Positions 1 through 12,204 of a stretch of DNA of 64,000 nucleotides are shown here, piece after piece. Position numbers and translations under genes: made by a program. Every line of letters begins with the position of its first letter. The first letter of the stretch is position 1. The notes under the pieces are model-generated. The model did no database searches, was not told the DNA's origin, and saw nothing but the letters and a program-made list of their open reading frames with translations. This stretch comes from Macrobrachium rosenbergii (lineage: Eukaryota; Arthropoda; Malacostraca; Decapoda; Palaemonidae): positions 46,592,297-46,656,296 of the forward strand of contig NC_089766.1 in assembly GCF_040412425.1 (NCBI RefSeq), in the 5' to 3' direction.

Positions 1-70
1 TTCTGTGTTCTGATGTTAGGTTCTACGACAATCTCTCTCTCTCTCTCTGAAGTTAGATTTTTACGAACTA

Positions 71-140
<70 letters not shown>

Positions 141-182
141 AAGTTAGGTTTTTGAACTCTCTCTCTCTCTTGGTTTTTACGA

Positions 183-250
<68 letters not shown>

Positions 251-335
251 GAAAAAGGACATTATTCTGTGTTCTAATGTTAGGTTTTTATGACTCTTTC
301 TCTCTCTCTATCTCTCTTGTATGTTAGGTTTTTAA

Positions 336-395
<60 letters not shown>
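1..395. repeat. Compound (CT)n array with GTTAGGTTTTTA spacers
   Basis: Pure (CT)n tracts, the longest at 73-138, 186-246 and 338-392, alternate with short spacers containing GTTAGGTTTTTACGAAC or close variants. The longer spacer around TTCTGTGTTCT recurs at 1 and 262, so the microsatellite and its spacer have been duplicated as one unit. Confidence 0.9.
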
Positions 396-865
396 CACAC
401 ATAAAAAAACATCTGCCAACGGTTATGGACCAAATTCCTTCTCCTGAAGCATTCCTCTTCCCCAAAGGAAACCACATAAACTTTATCCAAACATCAGCGT
501 TTCCTTTTCATCACTCCTCTCCCTCAACCTTGCATTGGTCACTCAACTGGCCCTCTGCCATTTACAAATCCCTGCGACCTCAACTTTCGAAGAGGGCCCT
601 TGCTCCAGAAGATTTTCTATCATAAGAAAGTCTCAATGTCAATCTTTCTTGTACTTTCAATAACTCGATCCCAAGAGCTTAAGGAAGGAGCTTCTATTAC
701 TGTTGAATTTGCATCGAGTTAGCTGTTGATCTATAATTCTTAAGGTTGGGTATATACTATACCAGGTGGTCCGCTGGTATAGTACAGGGCGATGAAATAT
801 CACTGGCCCTGTCATGATCAGTTACTGCCGCAGTGTGGGTGGGGTCTGCCAAGGTGGGAAGTTGA
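396..865. other. Single-copy-like stretch, no gene recognised
   Basis: No coding exon with splice sites can be supported. An open frame reaching about 625 starts inside the CT microsatellite and resembles nothing I know. At 755-784 there is a perfect 11-bp inverted repeat (TACTATACCAG, 8-nt loop, CTGGTATAGTA), possibly the end of an old DNA element. Confidence 0.6.
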
Positions 866-947
866 AACCAACATTCTTTGGAAGCTTGAATTTTAATCAG
901 TGGCCCCTTTGGTGGGCTTGTTCCATGTGGATAGGTTTCATCTACTG

Positions 948-1020
<73 letters not shown>

Positions 1021-1092
1021 TCTTTGAAAGCTTGAATTTCAAGTCAGTGGCTCCTTTGGTGGGCTTGTTCCATGTGGATAGGTTTCATCTAC

Positions 1093-1157
<65 letters not shown>
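866..1157 (+). mobile_element. Two tandem truncated 3' ends of the (AAT)n-tailed LINE family
   Basis: Two head-to-tail copies of the short 3' terminal segment (GGAAGCTTGAATTT, then CAGTGGCCCCTTTGGTGG, TTGTTCCAT and TTTCATCTACT), each ending in a pure (AAT)n tract (about 948-1020 and 1092-1157). The second copy begins exactly where the AAT tail of the first ends. I read these as 5'-truncated non-LTR retrotransposon tails because longer relatives at 42905 and 23308 carry the end of a reverse-transcriptase ORF. Confidence 0.75.
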
Positions 1158-1160
<3 letters not shown>

Positions 1161-1375
1161 CTGAGTAATTAATCACAAACACTCACCAGGTTTGAGAGCA
1201 GCAATTCTACTTCCTCTTGGATGCATAATTAATATTTCTAATCCATCAAATCTTGAATTTATCAAGTTCCCTGTGTGACATACATAGTTGCCGAAGTTGA
1301 ATAAGTGTACTCGAGTTCCAAACCTCAACTTTCTTATTGCACAATATATTTACTTCTTCACTTCGTGTACTATAG
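1158..1375. other. AT-rich non-coding stretch
   Basis: No repeat family or coding exon recognised between two LINE tails. Confidence 0.5.
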
Positions 1376-1530
1376 ATTATTATTCAGAAGATGACACCTA
1401 TTCACATGGAACAAGTCCACCAAAGGGGCCACTGACTTGAAATTCCAGAAGCTCCCAAAGAATATTAAGGTGTTCGTTAGGAAGAAGTAAGAGGAGGTAA
1501 AGTGAAATAAAGAATGAGGGGACCTGCTTA
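1376..1530 (-). mobile_element. Truncated LINE 3' end, minus strand
   Basis: Reverse-complement copy of the LINE tail: TTATTATTCAGAAGATG, then CCACCAAAGGGGCCACTGAC, then the GGAAGAAGTAAGAGG segment. The ATT tail is only a few units long, so the microsatellite has been lost or never expanded. Confidence 0.75.
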
Positions 1531-1715
1531 AGTGAAATTTCTAATTCTTCCAGCTGAATAAGTGATTATATTCCTGATTCCTCAAGCTGCATAAAAAAGA
1601 ATCTTTTATCAATTTTCTTCTCATAAGTAACATAGGTGATTCTCACTCTTCCTCACATTACAGAAGTAATTTGTCTCGTGTAAGTTACCAAGGCATTTCT
1701 AAAGAATTATGTATA
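1531..1715. other. Non-coding spacer
   Basis: No recognisable feature; mixed-composition sequence leading into the CT array. Confidence 0.5.
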
Positions 1716-1717
1716 AT

Positions 1718-1770
<53 letters not shown>

Positions 1771-1821
1771 CACTATTTATATCATTTTCCTTCACTTTCT
1801 CTCCTCCAACTTGTAAAATCT

Positions 1822-1868
<47 letters not shown>

Positions 1869-1903
1869 ATGTATATATCATTTTCCTTCCTCCAACCTGT
1901 GAA

Positions 1904-1966
<63 letters not shown>

Positions 1967-2013
1967 CTCATTTTCAGTATTCATATATCAGTTTCCTTCC
2001 TCCAACCTGTGAA

Positions 2014-2084
<71 letters not shown>

Positions 2085-2123
2085 CAGTATTCATATATCA
2101 TTTTCCTTCCTCCAACCTGTGAA

Positions 2124-2193
<70 letters not shown>

Positions 2194-2228
2194 ATCTATA
2201 TATCATTTTCCTTCCTCCAGCCTGTGAA

Positions 2229-2300
<72 letters not shown>
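1716..2300. repeat. Higher-order array of (CT)n plus ~45-bp spacer
   Basis: About six units, each a pure (CT)n tract of 40-70 bp followed by a conserved spacer containing CATATATCATTTTCCTTCC and TCCAACCTGTGAAAAGT. The spacers are nearly identical while the CT tract lengths vary, which points to recent unit-level amplification. Open frames on both strands here are repeat translations. Confidence 0.9.
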
Positions 2301-2301
<1 letters not shown>

Positions 2302-2790
2302 GCGGTGTGCCGCGATGATTGCTTTCAAAGGTTCTCGACTGCATGATGATTCAACGATTTTCTTCTCACTCGCGTCAACCAGAGGAGGGAACTGATGCCC
2401 CCCACCCCGATACCCCATTGCTACCCCTCCCCCCGCCCCCATCCCTCCTCCACTCCTTCGCGCTCCCTAACGCAAACACAAGTGCCCACTCGACAAGGTT
2501 ATTCAACCGTCACGATACAACCTGCCATCCTCGACCCGACTCCATTACACAGGATCTTAGTGTCTCCCATTCCTCCCCACCCCAAGTCCCCCTCCAAAAA
2601 ACTTCCCCCCCCCCCACACCAGCCCTTACTATTTAAAGAGAGAAAAAAAATTACGCGTCAATAGCAAGAGTTTACTGAAGAAGATCGCGACGTAATTCAA
2701 TTTCACAGTCTTCGGCTTTTACTGAGGGTTTGGTACAACAGCTAACGCAGGATTTTGGTTCCACGTCTTCGATATAAAAACACATAAAAA
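2301..2790. other. C-rich single-copy-like stretch
   Basis: Between 2390 and 2630 the plus strand is strongly C-rich (many CCCC runs), giving overlapping Pro/Ser-rich open frames on the plus strand. No splice-bounded exon or known domain is seen, so I do not call a gene. Confidence 0.5.
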
Positions 2791-3137
2791 TCGAGTTTTC
2801 TGTACAGTGTATAATGCTGTATGAAACTCTCCGCTACGCTCTGTTGCTCCCCAGGTACGGTCAAGTGAAGATGCGTTGCCGACGCCTCGGGAAAGCGCTG
2901 CCAGACGCATCAACGCACGATCCATGGCTAACTTTAACCTGAAATAAAATCAAAACATCTGAGGCTAGAGGGCTGCAATTTGGTATGTTTGGTGACTGGA
3001 GGGTGGATGATCAACATACCAATTTGCAGCCCTCTAGCCTCGGTAGTTTTTAAGATCTGTGGGCGGACAGAAAAAGTGCGGATGGACAGACTATAAATAG
3101 CCATCTCCATAAGAGTTTTCTTTGACAGAAAACTTAA
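2791..3137 (-). mobile_element. Multi-hairpin MITE-like element, copy 1
   Basis: Minus-oriented copy from TCGAGTTTTCTGTACAG to the GACAGAAAACTT end. The central long hairpin is intact (GAGGCTAGAGGGCTGCAA and its inverted partner TTTGCAGCCCTCTAGCCTC, 2957-3050), as is the GGGCGGACAGAAAAAGTGCGG block. The left half is diverged. Non-coding. Confidence 0.85.
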
Positions 3138-3425
3138 AAATGGATCATTTTCAAGAAGATTCAGTCATCAGTGCTTCAGGATCCCAGGACTTTTACTCTT
3201 CCACCCCCCACCCCCCTTAATATATTTAGAATATATTTAGTTATATGCATTGTAATGCGCCCAAATATGAACTCATAAGTCATAATCTTACTACTATAAG
3301 CATCTATTTCCATATACAGAAACTGACCGTTTATAGAAGCTCATTGAGAAAGCATTAAATACTTTGTTCATTTAGTGTCAGTCTTGAAAGAACCTGTACA
3401 AAAATAAAGCCTAACTTTACGCTTC
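3138..3425. other. Non-coding spacer
   Basis: AT-rich sequence with no recognised repeat; a C-rich patch lies near 3200-3218. Confidence 0.5.
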
Positions 3426-3925
3426 ATTATTATCATTATTACGAGCTTGATGGCGCGCTCTACGCTGCGCTGGAACCCGGCGCTGTCTGCCATGTCTACC
3501 CTACCCTCCCGATTCTCTGCCTACCCTGCCCCACCCAGGGACGGACAAGCAGGTTTGCAGGAAGAGGATGGATGTGTCATTCTCCCCAACCCTCGCAATC
3601 CCTACCTAACCCGCCCCTACACAGGGTGGACAAACAGGTTTGCTGGAGGAGGGTGGATGTGTCGTTCTCCCCTATCCTCCAACTCCCCTACCTAAGCCAC
3701 TCCCACCCGAGGCGGACAAACAGGTTTGCAGGAGGAGGGTGGATGTGTCATGTCTACCCTACCCTCCCGATCCCCTATCTAACCCCCAACCTGGCGTGGA
3801 CAAACAGGTTTGCAAGAGGAGGGTGGATGTGTCATGTCTCCCCTACCCTCCCAATCCCCTACCTACCCCGCCCCCACCCGGGCCGGACAAACAAGGAAAA
3901 GCCACTCGGATTTTATTATTATACA
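3426..3925 (+). repeat. Dispersed minisatellite-bearing element, locus 1
   Basis: Starts with ATTACGAGCTTGATGGCG and a CTGCGCTGGAACCCGGCGCTG segment (shared with the 50981 locus), then about four imperfect ~80-bp units containing GGACAAACAGGTTTGCAGG and GGAGGGTGGATGTGTCATG, and ends with CCACTCGGATTTTATTATTA. The same start, unit and end occur at 50981-51275, and the units and a related end occur inverted at 53795-54437, so this is a dispersed element with a variable internal array. The overlapping open frames reflect unit periodicity rather than a protein. Confidence 0.8.
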
Positions 3926-4062
3926 TTAAAACAGGTAACTCATCTATTTTCTATATCACCGCTGATGAAAGAAAACAATTTTTGGCTGGAATATTTTTCT
4001 GGTTCAAAAACAAAGTAGAAATAAAAGTCATAAATTAGGAGACATGATTTGATTATATAAGA

Positions 4063-4063
4063 T

Positions 4064-4149
<86 letters not shown>
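4063..4149. repeat. (GA)n microsatellite
   Basis: Pure GA tract of about 87 bp abutting the 5' end of a SINE-like repeat. Confidence 0.95.
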
Positions 4150-4151
<2 letters not shown>

Positions 4152-4440
4152 ATAGAATTTAGGCCAAAGGCCAAGCGCTGGGACCTTTGAGGTCACTCAG
4201 CGCTGAAAGGGAAATTGAAAGTAAGAAGGCTTGACAGGTGTAACAGGAGGAAAACCTCTCAGTTGCACCACGAAACAACTGTTAGAGAAGGTGGAAAGTC
4301 AGATAAAAGAAAGAGAATATGAACGGAGGTACAGTAAAAGGAATGAAAGCGGTTATAGCAGCTAGGGGCCATGGAAGGGACGCTGCAAAGACCCTTAAGT
4401 AACGCCTACAGTGCACCGCATGAGGCGCACAGACGGCACC
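4150..4440 (+). mobile_element. SINE-like interspersed repeat, copy 1
   Basis: Begins CATAGAATTTAGGCCAAAGG and contains a strong hairpin (AGCGCTGGGACC, TTTGA, GGTCACTCAGCGCT), then AACAGGAGGAAAACCTC, GAAAGAGAATATGAACGGAG, and ends around GCCTACAGTGCACCGCATGA. Six copies in this window share this order in both orientations. I call it SINE-like from length, dispersion and lack of an ORF; I do not see convincing pol III boxes. Confidence 0.75.
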
Positions 4441-4527
4441 ACTGTATGAGATTAGGTTTCGGGAATGGGCCAATCCGTAACAGCCATTCCCGAGGATACT
4501 GACACAAGCATGGGAACCATTTTTTTA

Positions 4528-4844
4528 AGTTTTCTGCAAAAGAAAACTATTTGTCCGTCGCTCAGACCTTAAAAACTACTGAGGCTAGAGGGCTGCAAAT
4601 TGGTATGTTGATCATCCACCCTCCAATCATCAAACATGCCAAATTGCAGCCCTCTAGCCTCAGTAGTTTTTATTTTATTGAAGGTTAAATTTAGCCATGA
4701 TCGTGCGTTTGGCAGAGCTATGGGTACCAACAACACAGGCGACTACCGAGCTGTGGCTGAAAGTTTCAAGGGCCGCGGCTGAGGGTTTCACACAGCATTA
4801 TACGCTGTACAGAAAACTCGATCTTCGGCGCATTTTTGTACTTG
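4528..4844 (+). mobile_element. Multi-hairpin MITE-like element, copy 2 (subfamily B)
   Basis: Starts with the AGTTTTCTGCAAAAGAAAACT hairpin end, carries the ~50-bp-arm central hairpin (about 4573-4672), and ends GTACAGAAAACTCG ... CATTTTTGTACTTG. It has the GGGTACCAACAACACAGG diagnostic and lacks the third hairpin (CCACCGAAAGATAGATC), which defines subfamily B here. Confidence 0.85.
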
Positions 4845-4934
4845 TTTTCCATCATTAACGACAATGCTACCTAACAAACCGATTCGAAACTGCCAGCGTT
4901 TACCATGTTCATAAAAACGAAATAAACAGCAGGA

Positions 4935-5637
<703 letters not shown>

Positions 5638-5709
<72 letters not shown>

Positions 5710-5859
5710 GCTGCATTTTGCGAATTGATTTTATACCGAGTTTTCTCAATTTTTCTAATAATCCGCTTTTCCTGCACATCAATATTAGTCAATAATTGTC
5801 CAATGTTCGTATTGCGATGGATGAAACAGCGTATTTCTTGCCGCAGAAATTCTTTCTTC

Positions 5860-5928
<69 letters not shown>

Positions 5929-6040
5929 AAATCCACAATTATATAGTAAACCATATTACTATGTAAAATATATAGTTTACTACATAATTGTGGATTTTTA
6001 TTACACAAACTGTTTTTCACGAGATGGTGAATTTCTCAGC

Positions 6041-6116
<76 letters not shown>

Positions 6117-6198
6117 GGCTTTCTGTTCTTGGCAAATTGCTTTGGAAATTCATATCTCCATATCCATAAGGGTATATGTTCATTGCGAATATCATTGA

Positions 6199-6264
<66 letters not shown>
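5638..6264. repeat. Cluster of four (AAT)n/(ATT)n tracts with a palindrome and a second tail family
   Basis: AAT tracts lie at 5638-5708, 5860-5927 and 6041-6116, and an ATT tract at 6203-6263. Between the second and third is a palindrome (AATCCACAATTATATAGTAAAC against GTTTACTACATAATTGTGGATT, about 5930-5998). The third tract is preceded by TTATTACACAAACTGTTTTTC and TCTCAGC, a segment found again inverted at 30219-30295. This looks like a second retroelement family with an AAT tail. Confidence 0.7.
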
Positions 6265-6589
6265 GTGTACAACTAGCCTCTAGCTTTCTTTAATCATGTC
6301 GCATGTCAAGGTTAATTTTAATATCTCGTTGGTTGGCAAAATTATTCAAAAGAGTGAGAGTAGGTTGACCACCCTGGATATTCATCACGGTAATACAATA
6401 TTTTCAAAAATACTTAAGACTCTTAAAAGCGAGTAATTCTTAATCTCGATACAACGGAAGCCCCTTGATCTAATATATCATGGTATAGAATACTTCATTT
6501 CTATTTTCCTTTCCTATAAGTAGTATAGTATAGAAAGATGACAGGTTCGTTCTGTACTGGAGAATCATAAACTCACTTTTCATATATAC

Positions 6590-6592
<3 letters not shown>
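6265..6592. other. Non-coding spacer
   Basis: No feature recognised. Confidence 0.5.
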
Positions 6593-6668
<76 letters not shown>

Positions 6669-6678
6669 TGTGTGTATG

Positions 6679-6761
<83 letters not shown>
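6593..6761. repeat. Two adjacent (AT)n tracts split by a TGTATGTA spacer
   Basis: AT tracts at 6593-6665 and 6682-6761 are separated by a short GT/GTAT interruption. Confidence 0.95.
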
Positions 6762-6765
<4 letters not shown>

Positions 6766-6830
6766 CGTCAGTGTGTGTATTTCTCTAATATCAAAAACAA
6801 TATATTCCAAAGCATCAAATCAGAACTTAC

Positions 6831-6831
<1 letters not shown>

Positions 6832-6890
<59 letters not shown>
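6832..6890. repeat. (AAT)n microsatellite
   Basis: AAT tract without a recognisable LINE tail on its 5' side. Confidence 0.9.
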
Positions 6891-7255
6891 GACGCAATGC
6901 ATCAGAAACGCAAAACACATTACCTCACTAACGACCAAATATCACTCCCTCAATCGCGGTCCATTCGAGCTATCATTAACCACTTCCATCCCAATAGAAC
7001 CCTTCAGTCCTGCAAAAGCACTCCCATCACAATCTCAATTAAATTAATAAGTCCAGTTGAAACGCTCCGTAAGAATTCACCTTCCCATTACTTAAATTAA
7101 TTCCGGTTTGTTATGAAGACGCGAATGCAGTTCAAAAGTACCTTATATAGTTCTGTTAATGGTACATTTCGTTTAATTGTACATTCGTCATTGTTTCTGT
7201 TGAATTAATGAATCTTTCCTAGATGGTGACTCCCAGTAAAGTTCGGGGTCGTTAT
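6891..7255. other. Non-coding stretch with a possible transposon terminus
   Basis: At about 7209-7235 GAATCTTTCCTAGATGGTGA resembles the inverted termini of the small element at 32941-33149. Otherwise nothing is recognised. Confidence 0.45.
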
Positions 7256-7342
7256 TTATTATTGTTATTCAGAAGATGAAACCAATTCATCTGGAACAAG
7301 CCCACCAAAGGGGCCATTGACATGTAATTCAAGCTTCCAAAG

Positions 7343-7411
<69 letters not shown>

Positions 7412-7483
7412 CAGATGAAACCTATTCATATGGAACAAGCACACCAAAGGGGCCACTGACTTGGAATTCAAGCTTCCAAAGAA

Positions 7484-7529
<46 letters not shown>

Positions 7530-7760
7530 AAGATGAACCCTATTCATAAGGAACAAGCCCACCAAAGGGGCCACTGACTTGAAATTCCAGAAGCTTCCCA
7601 AGAATATTAAGGTGTTCATTAGGAAGAAGTGAGAGGAAGTAACTACCTTACTAAAAAAAAAAATAATAATTCAATAAATAGATAAAAATGTATTAAAATG
7701 CAAGGAGAATAGTATTAGGGTAGTAATGTACTGCATTTTCGCTTGAACTTTTAAAGTTCC
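7256..7760 (-). mobile_element. Three-unit head-to-tail array of LINE tails, minus strand
   Basis: Three short tail segments are separated by ATT tracts (7343-7409 and 7484-7526). Only the last unit (to about 7760) extends into the longer 3' region (GGAAGAAGTGAGAGGAAG, then TTAAAATGCAAGGAGAA and TTCGCTTGAACTT). The pattern of short units capped by one longer unit recurs elsewhere in the window. Confidence 0.8.
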
Positions 7761-7884
7761 AACTAATATAACTGATATATTATACGTGTGGGTAGCGAAT
7801 GTATGGAAATGGCAAATATTGATTAGTATAAATACATTAATGAAGTGAATGAAAACGGAAATGTTACCTAATAAAAATATCAAA

Positions 7885-7889
<5 letters not shown>

Positions 7890-7950
<61 letters not shown>

Positions 7951-8128
7951 TGAAAATAAGTAAAGAATAAATACAAAAGTGTGACGAATCAGTTACAAAA
8001 ATGTTGATGACAAAAAGTATATCTGAAAACGAGTAATAAAAAAAGTAGTGGAATAAATATCTAGAACAAATATGAATTCACAATAAATAAAAACAAATTA
8101 TTACGGATCGATCTGTATTTTAATAAAG

Positions 8129-8195
<67 letters not shown>
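7890..8195. repeat. Two (AT)n microsatellites
   Basis: AT tracts at 7890-7944 and 8134-8195 within AT-rich unique sequence. Confidence 0.9.
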
Positions 8196-8198
<3 letters not shown>

Positions 8199-8269
8199 TA
8201 CTAACTACTCAACTATAAATATACAAAAAGTAAATGGCCAATTCTCAGTCCTGCTTAATCCCTTACGCC

Positions 8270-8800
8270 TAAAATAAATATATAAATATAAATAAATAAA
8301 TATTAATAATCAAATAAATATAAATAAATATAAAAATTAAATGTTAATATAAATAAATAAATATAAATAAATATAAATAAATACATATAAGTATATGTAA
8401 GTAAATAAATAAATAAGTATAAATAAATAAATAAATATAAATATAGATAAATAAATAAATATATATAGATAAGTAAATAAATAAATAAATATAAATAAGT
8501 ACGTAACTAAGTAAATATAAATAAATATAAAAGAATAAATATAAATAAATAAATATAAATACATCTAAATAAAAAAAACTATAATTAAATACAAATATAA
8601 ATAAATATAAATAAATATAAATAAATATAAATATAAATGAATAAATAAATGTAAATAGATGTAAATAAATACATGTAAACAAATAAATTTAAATAAATAT
8701 AAATAAATAAATGTAAATATAAATAAATAAATAAACAAATAACATAACATTAATAAATAAATATAAAAATAACTAAACAAATAAGTAAACATAACCCGCA
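8270..8800. repeat. Degenerate (AAATAAATAT)n low-complexity tract
   Basis: About 530 bp of AAATAAATAT/AAATAAAT variants with scattered G and C. Long minus-strand frames of I, Y, L and F residues are translations of this tract. Confidence 0.9.
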
Positions 8801-9165
8801 TTTTCTCATCTCGTGCTCTATCTGTTGACATCATCTACCCTACGGAGGCGACCCAAATTTTTGTCCCAATTTCCTTTTATCTTCCTTAAGGACTGAGACT
8901 TCTGACAGATACCTGGGACACTTTACCGCGGGAGATAAAAGCAAAGAACGGCTTTAACAAGCTGAATGGGCAATCCCCCGAAAAAATAAATAAGCCTCAT
9001 CGAATCGGGCTCCCTGGCCAGAGAGATTGGGGGGAGAGATTAAAGATATACGCCACTGTACGCCATAAAAAAGGCAGCCATTTTTACCCTGGGATGATAA
9101 GGAGCAGAGTCAGTTCTGCCCTGGAATAAGAACTGGAGTGTTATTTTTATTTATCGATATAAAAG
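8801..9165. other. Single-copy-like spacer
   Basis: Balanced composition, no exon signals seen. It contains GAGAGATT duplicated at about 9021-9042. Confidence 0.5.
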
Positions 9166-10394
9166 GAACGAATCATTTGTATTTTGGGAGCGAAGGAACT
9201 GAGTCATTTGTAATTTGTGAGCAAAGAAACTGAGTCATTTTGTACTTTGGGAGCAAAGGAACTGAGTCATTTGTACTTTGGGAACAAAGAAACTGAGTCA
9301 TTTGTACTTTGGGAACAACGAAACTGAGTCATTTGTACTTTGGGAACAAAGAAACTGAGTCATTTGTACTTTGGGAACAAAGAAACTGAGTCATTTGTAC
9401 TTTGGGAACAAAGAAACTGAGTCATTTGTACTTTGGGAACAACGAAACTGAGTCATTTGTACTTTGGGAACAAAGAAACTGAGTCATTTGTACTTTGGGA
9501 ACAAAGAAACTGAGTCATTTGTACTTTGGGAACAAAGAACTGAGTCATTTGTACTTTGGGAACAAAGAAACTGAGTCATTTGTACTTTGGGAACAAAGAA
9601 ACTGAGTCATTTGTACTTTGGGAACAAAGAAACTGAGTCATTTGTACTTTGGGAACAAAGAAACTGAGTCATTTGTACTTTGGGAACAACGAAACTGAGT
9701 CATTTGTACTTTGGGAACAACGAAACTGAGTCATTTGTACTTTGGGAACGAAGAACTGAGTCATTTGTACTTTGGGAACAAAGAAACTGAGTCATTTGTA
9801 CTTTGGGGAACAAAGAAACTGAGTCATTTGTACTTTGGGAACAACGAAACTGAGTCATTTGTACTTTGGGAACAACGAAACTGAGTCATTTGTACTTTGG
9901 GAACGAAGAACTGAGTCATTTGTACTTTGGGAACAAAGAAACTGAGTCATTTGTACTTTGGGAACGAAGAACTGAGTCATTTGTACTTTGGGAACAAAGA
10001 AACTGAGTCATTTGTACTTTGGGAACAACGAAACTGAGTCATTTGTACTTTGGGAACAAAGAAACTGAGTCATTTGTACTTTGGGAACAACGAAACTGAG
10101 TCATTTGTACTTTGGGAACAACGAAACTGAGTCATTTGTACTTTGGGAACGAAGAACTGAGTCATTTGTACTTTGGGAACAACGAAACTGAGTCATTTGT
10201 ACTTTGGGAACGAAGAACTGAGTCATTTGTACTTTGGGAACAAAGAAACTGAGTCATTTGTACTTTGGGAACAACGAAACTGAGTCATTTATACTTTGGG
10301 AACAAAGAAACTGAGTCATTTGTACTTTGGGAACAAAGAAACTGAGTCATTTGTACTTTGGGAGCAAAGGAACGAGTCATTTTTATTTTGGGGA
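9166..10394 (+). repeat. 31-bp satellite array, ~39 copies
   Basis: A 31-bp unit (ACTGAGTCATTTGTACTTTG plus GGAACAAAGAA) repeats about 39 times. The variable segment has three main forms (GAACAAAGAAAC, GAACAACGAAAC, and the shorter GAACGAAGAAC) whose order partly recurs, e.g. two of the second, one of the third, then the first. Every unit keeps TGAGTCA, the classical AP-1 core. The edges are more diverged (GAGCGAAGGAAC; GAGCAAAGGAAC). Confidence 0.97.
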
Positions 10395-10527
10395 GCAATT
10401 TGCTATGTTCGATGATTGGAGGGTGGATGATCAACATACCAATTTGCAGCCCTCTAGCCTCAGTGGTTTTTAAGCCCTGAGGGCGGACAGACAAAGCCGG
10501 CACAATAATTTTCTTTCTAGAAAACTA
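10395..10527 (-). mobile_element. MITE-like element fragment, copy 3
   Basis: Minus-oriented fragment beginning inside the central hairpin (CAATTTGCTATGTTCGATGA) and running to the terminal hairpin (TTTTCTTTCTAGAAAACT). The missing half is replaced directly by the 31-bp satellite. Confidence 0.8.
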
Positions 10528-10644
10528 AAAGGAAAGATCCATCTGTGCACTGAGAAAAATTAAAGATTCATTTACACCACAAGAAACCTGCCAAATTTCA
10601 TAAACATGTTCACTCGAAGTATGTCAGGAATGCGAGCGTATCTC

Positions 10645-10731
<87 letters not shown>

Positions 10732-10847
10732 ACGCAAGCATTTTCTCACTGCTGTTCTGCCTTCACTCAGATGACAATAGTTATGTACCGTGATCTCTTC
10801 TTCCTATTGTGTCCGGAAGGTGTTGGGATGAGAAAGATGGAATGGAT

Positions 10848-10891
<44 letters not shown>

Positions 10892-10968
10892 GAGGACGAA
10901 AGGAGAGAAGGGGTGAGACCCGGATGTTGGGAAGGGGGAAATGTTGATACAGTCGTATGCATGGAAAT

Positions 10969-11008
<40 letters not shown>

Positions 11009-11034
11009 GAAAACATTGTCGTTACTCCAAACCC

Positions 11035-11070
<36 letters not shown>

Positions 11071-11098
11071 ACTCAAGAAAACATTGTCGTTACTCCAA

Positions 11099-11137
<39 letters not shown>
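10645..11137. repeat. (GA)n and compound (CT)n array
   Basis: (GA)n at 10649-10723, (CT)n at 10850-10889, then three CT tracts (10975-11006, 11036-11070, 11101-11135) separated by the conserved spacer GAAAACATTGTCGTTACTCC. The last part is a tandem repeat of spacer plus CT. Confidence 0.9.
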
Positions 11138-11194
11138 AGGAAACAGAATGGAGGGATTATAGAGACGTAGGCTCAGAAATGGAACAGGAACAGG

Positions 11195-11255
11195 AAGAAG
11201 AAGAAGAAGAAGAAGAAGAAGAAGAAGAAGAAGAAGAAGAAGGAGAAGAAGAGGA
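11195..11255. repeat. (GAA)n microsatellite
   Basis: About 20 GAA/AGA units, slightly interrupted at its end. Confidence 0.9.
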
Positions 11256-11635
11256 ACCATTTGGCTAAAGTACTCTTTTTAATGTGCCTTTAGAAATCCC
11301 GAAGCAATACTTTTAGCGCCGACAATGTGAGACAGCGGGATCTTGTTGTGTTTACCTGAATGGGCGACGGAATAATGCAAACGCAGCACTTTTATTTCAT
11401 CTCTTTAAATTTTTTTGTTTTCGTTTTGTCCTGGTACATCTGTGCTTTGCACACGGCACCATTGTCTCCAAGAAAATCGGCATTGTTGTTGCATTTCCTC
11501 CCTCTCTCCATTTTTGATCATGATAATGGCGTGTTCATTATGTTAGTGGTGAGATGATGATGACTGTTCGTTTTTCATTGTATTGGTGGTCGGATTTCTT
11601 TCAGGCTTCGTTGTGATTATAATAAGTATTTTTTT
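11256..11635. other. Non-coding spacer
   Basis: An open frame at 11360-11557 has no recognisable domain or splice context; I do not call it a gene. Confidence 0.5.
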
Positions 11636-12204
11636 AAATATTAAAATTCTAAAAGAAGATTTTTTAATTCAAATATTTTTTTTATTATTTTAAAAAATAT
11701 ATTTTAATGAGGATTATCATTATCAAGACCCTTATTCTTTTAAAATTCTAAATGAAGATTTTTTATTAAAATAATTTTTTATTATTTGAAAAATATATTT
11801 TAATGAAGATTATCATTACCAATATCCGTATTCTTTTAAAATTCTAAATGAAGATTTTTTTATTAAAATAATTTTTTATTATTTGAAAAATATATTTTAA
11901 TGAAGATTGTCATTACCAATATCCGTATTCTTTTAAAATTCTAAATGAAGATTTTTTAATTAAAATATTTTGTATTGATTTTAAAAATATATTTTAATGA
12001 AGATTATCATTACCAAGATGTATTCTTTTCAAATTCTAAATGAAGATTTTTAATCAAAATAATTTTTATTATTTTAAAAATATATTTTAATGAGGATTAT
12101 CATTACCAAGATCTGTATTCTTTTAAAATTCTAAATGAAGATTTTTTAATTAAAATAATTTTTTATTGTATTATTTTAAAAATATATTTTAGTGAAGATT
12201 ATCA
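11636..12204. repeat. AT-rich ~100-110-bp tandem repeat, 5-6 copies
   Basis: Each unit carries TTCTAAATGAAGATTTTTTA, a TTATTATTTTAAAAATATAT segment and AATGAAGATTATCATTACCA. It ends directly at a MITE-like element whose first hairpin is missing. Confidence 0.9.

Noticed and set aside
290..625. 111-codon plus-strand frame starting in a CT tract
   Set aside because: Half is an SLSL repeat translation; the rest has no known domain and no splice signals I trust.
2319..2664. Overlapping proline/serine-rich frames
   Set aside because: They arise from C-rich composition; several frames are open at once and none has exon signals or recognisable similarity.
3447..4038. Plus-strand frames of ~130-150 codons
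   Set aside because: Translations of the ~80-bp minisatellite; frames follow unit periodicity and the same peptides appear at 50983-51310 and inverted at 53821-54471.
8337..8834. Long minus-strand I/Y/L/F-rich frames resembling membrane proteins
   Set aside because: Products of the AAATAAATAT low-complexity tract.
9166..10394. CRISPR-like regular repeat
   Set aside because: Units are directly adjacent with no spacers and the genome is eukaryotic; it is a 31-bp satellite.
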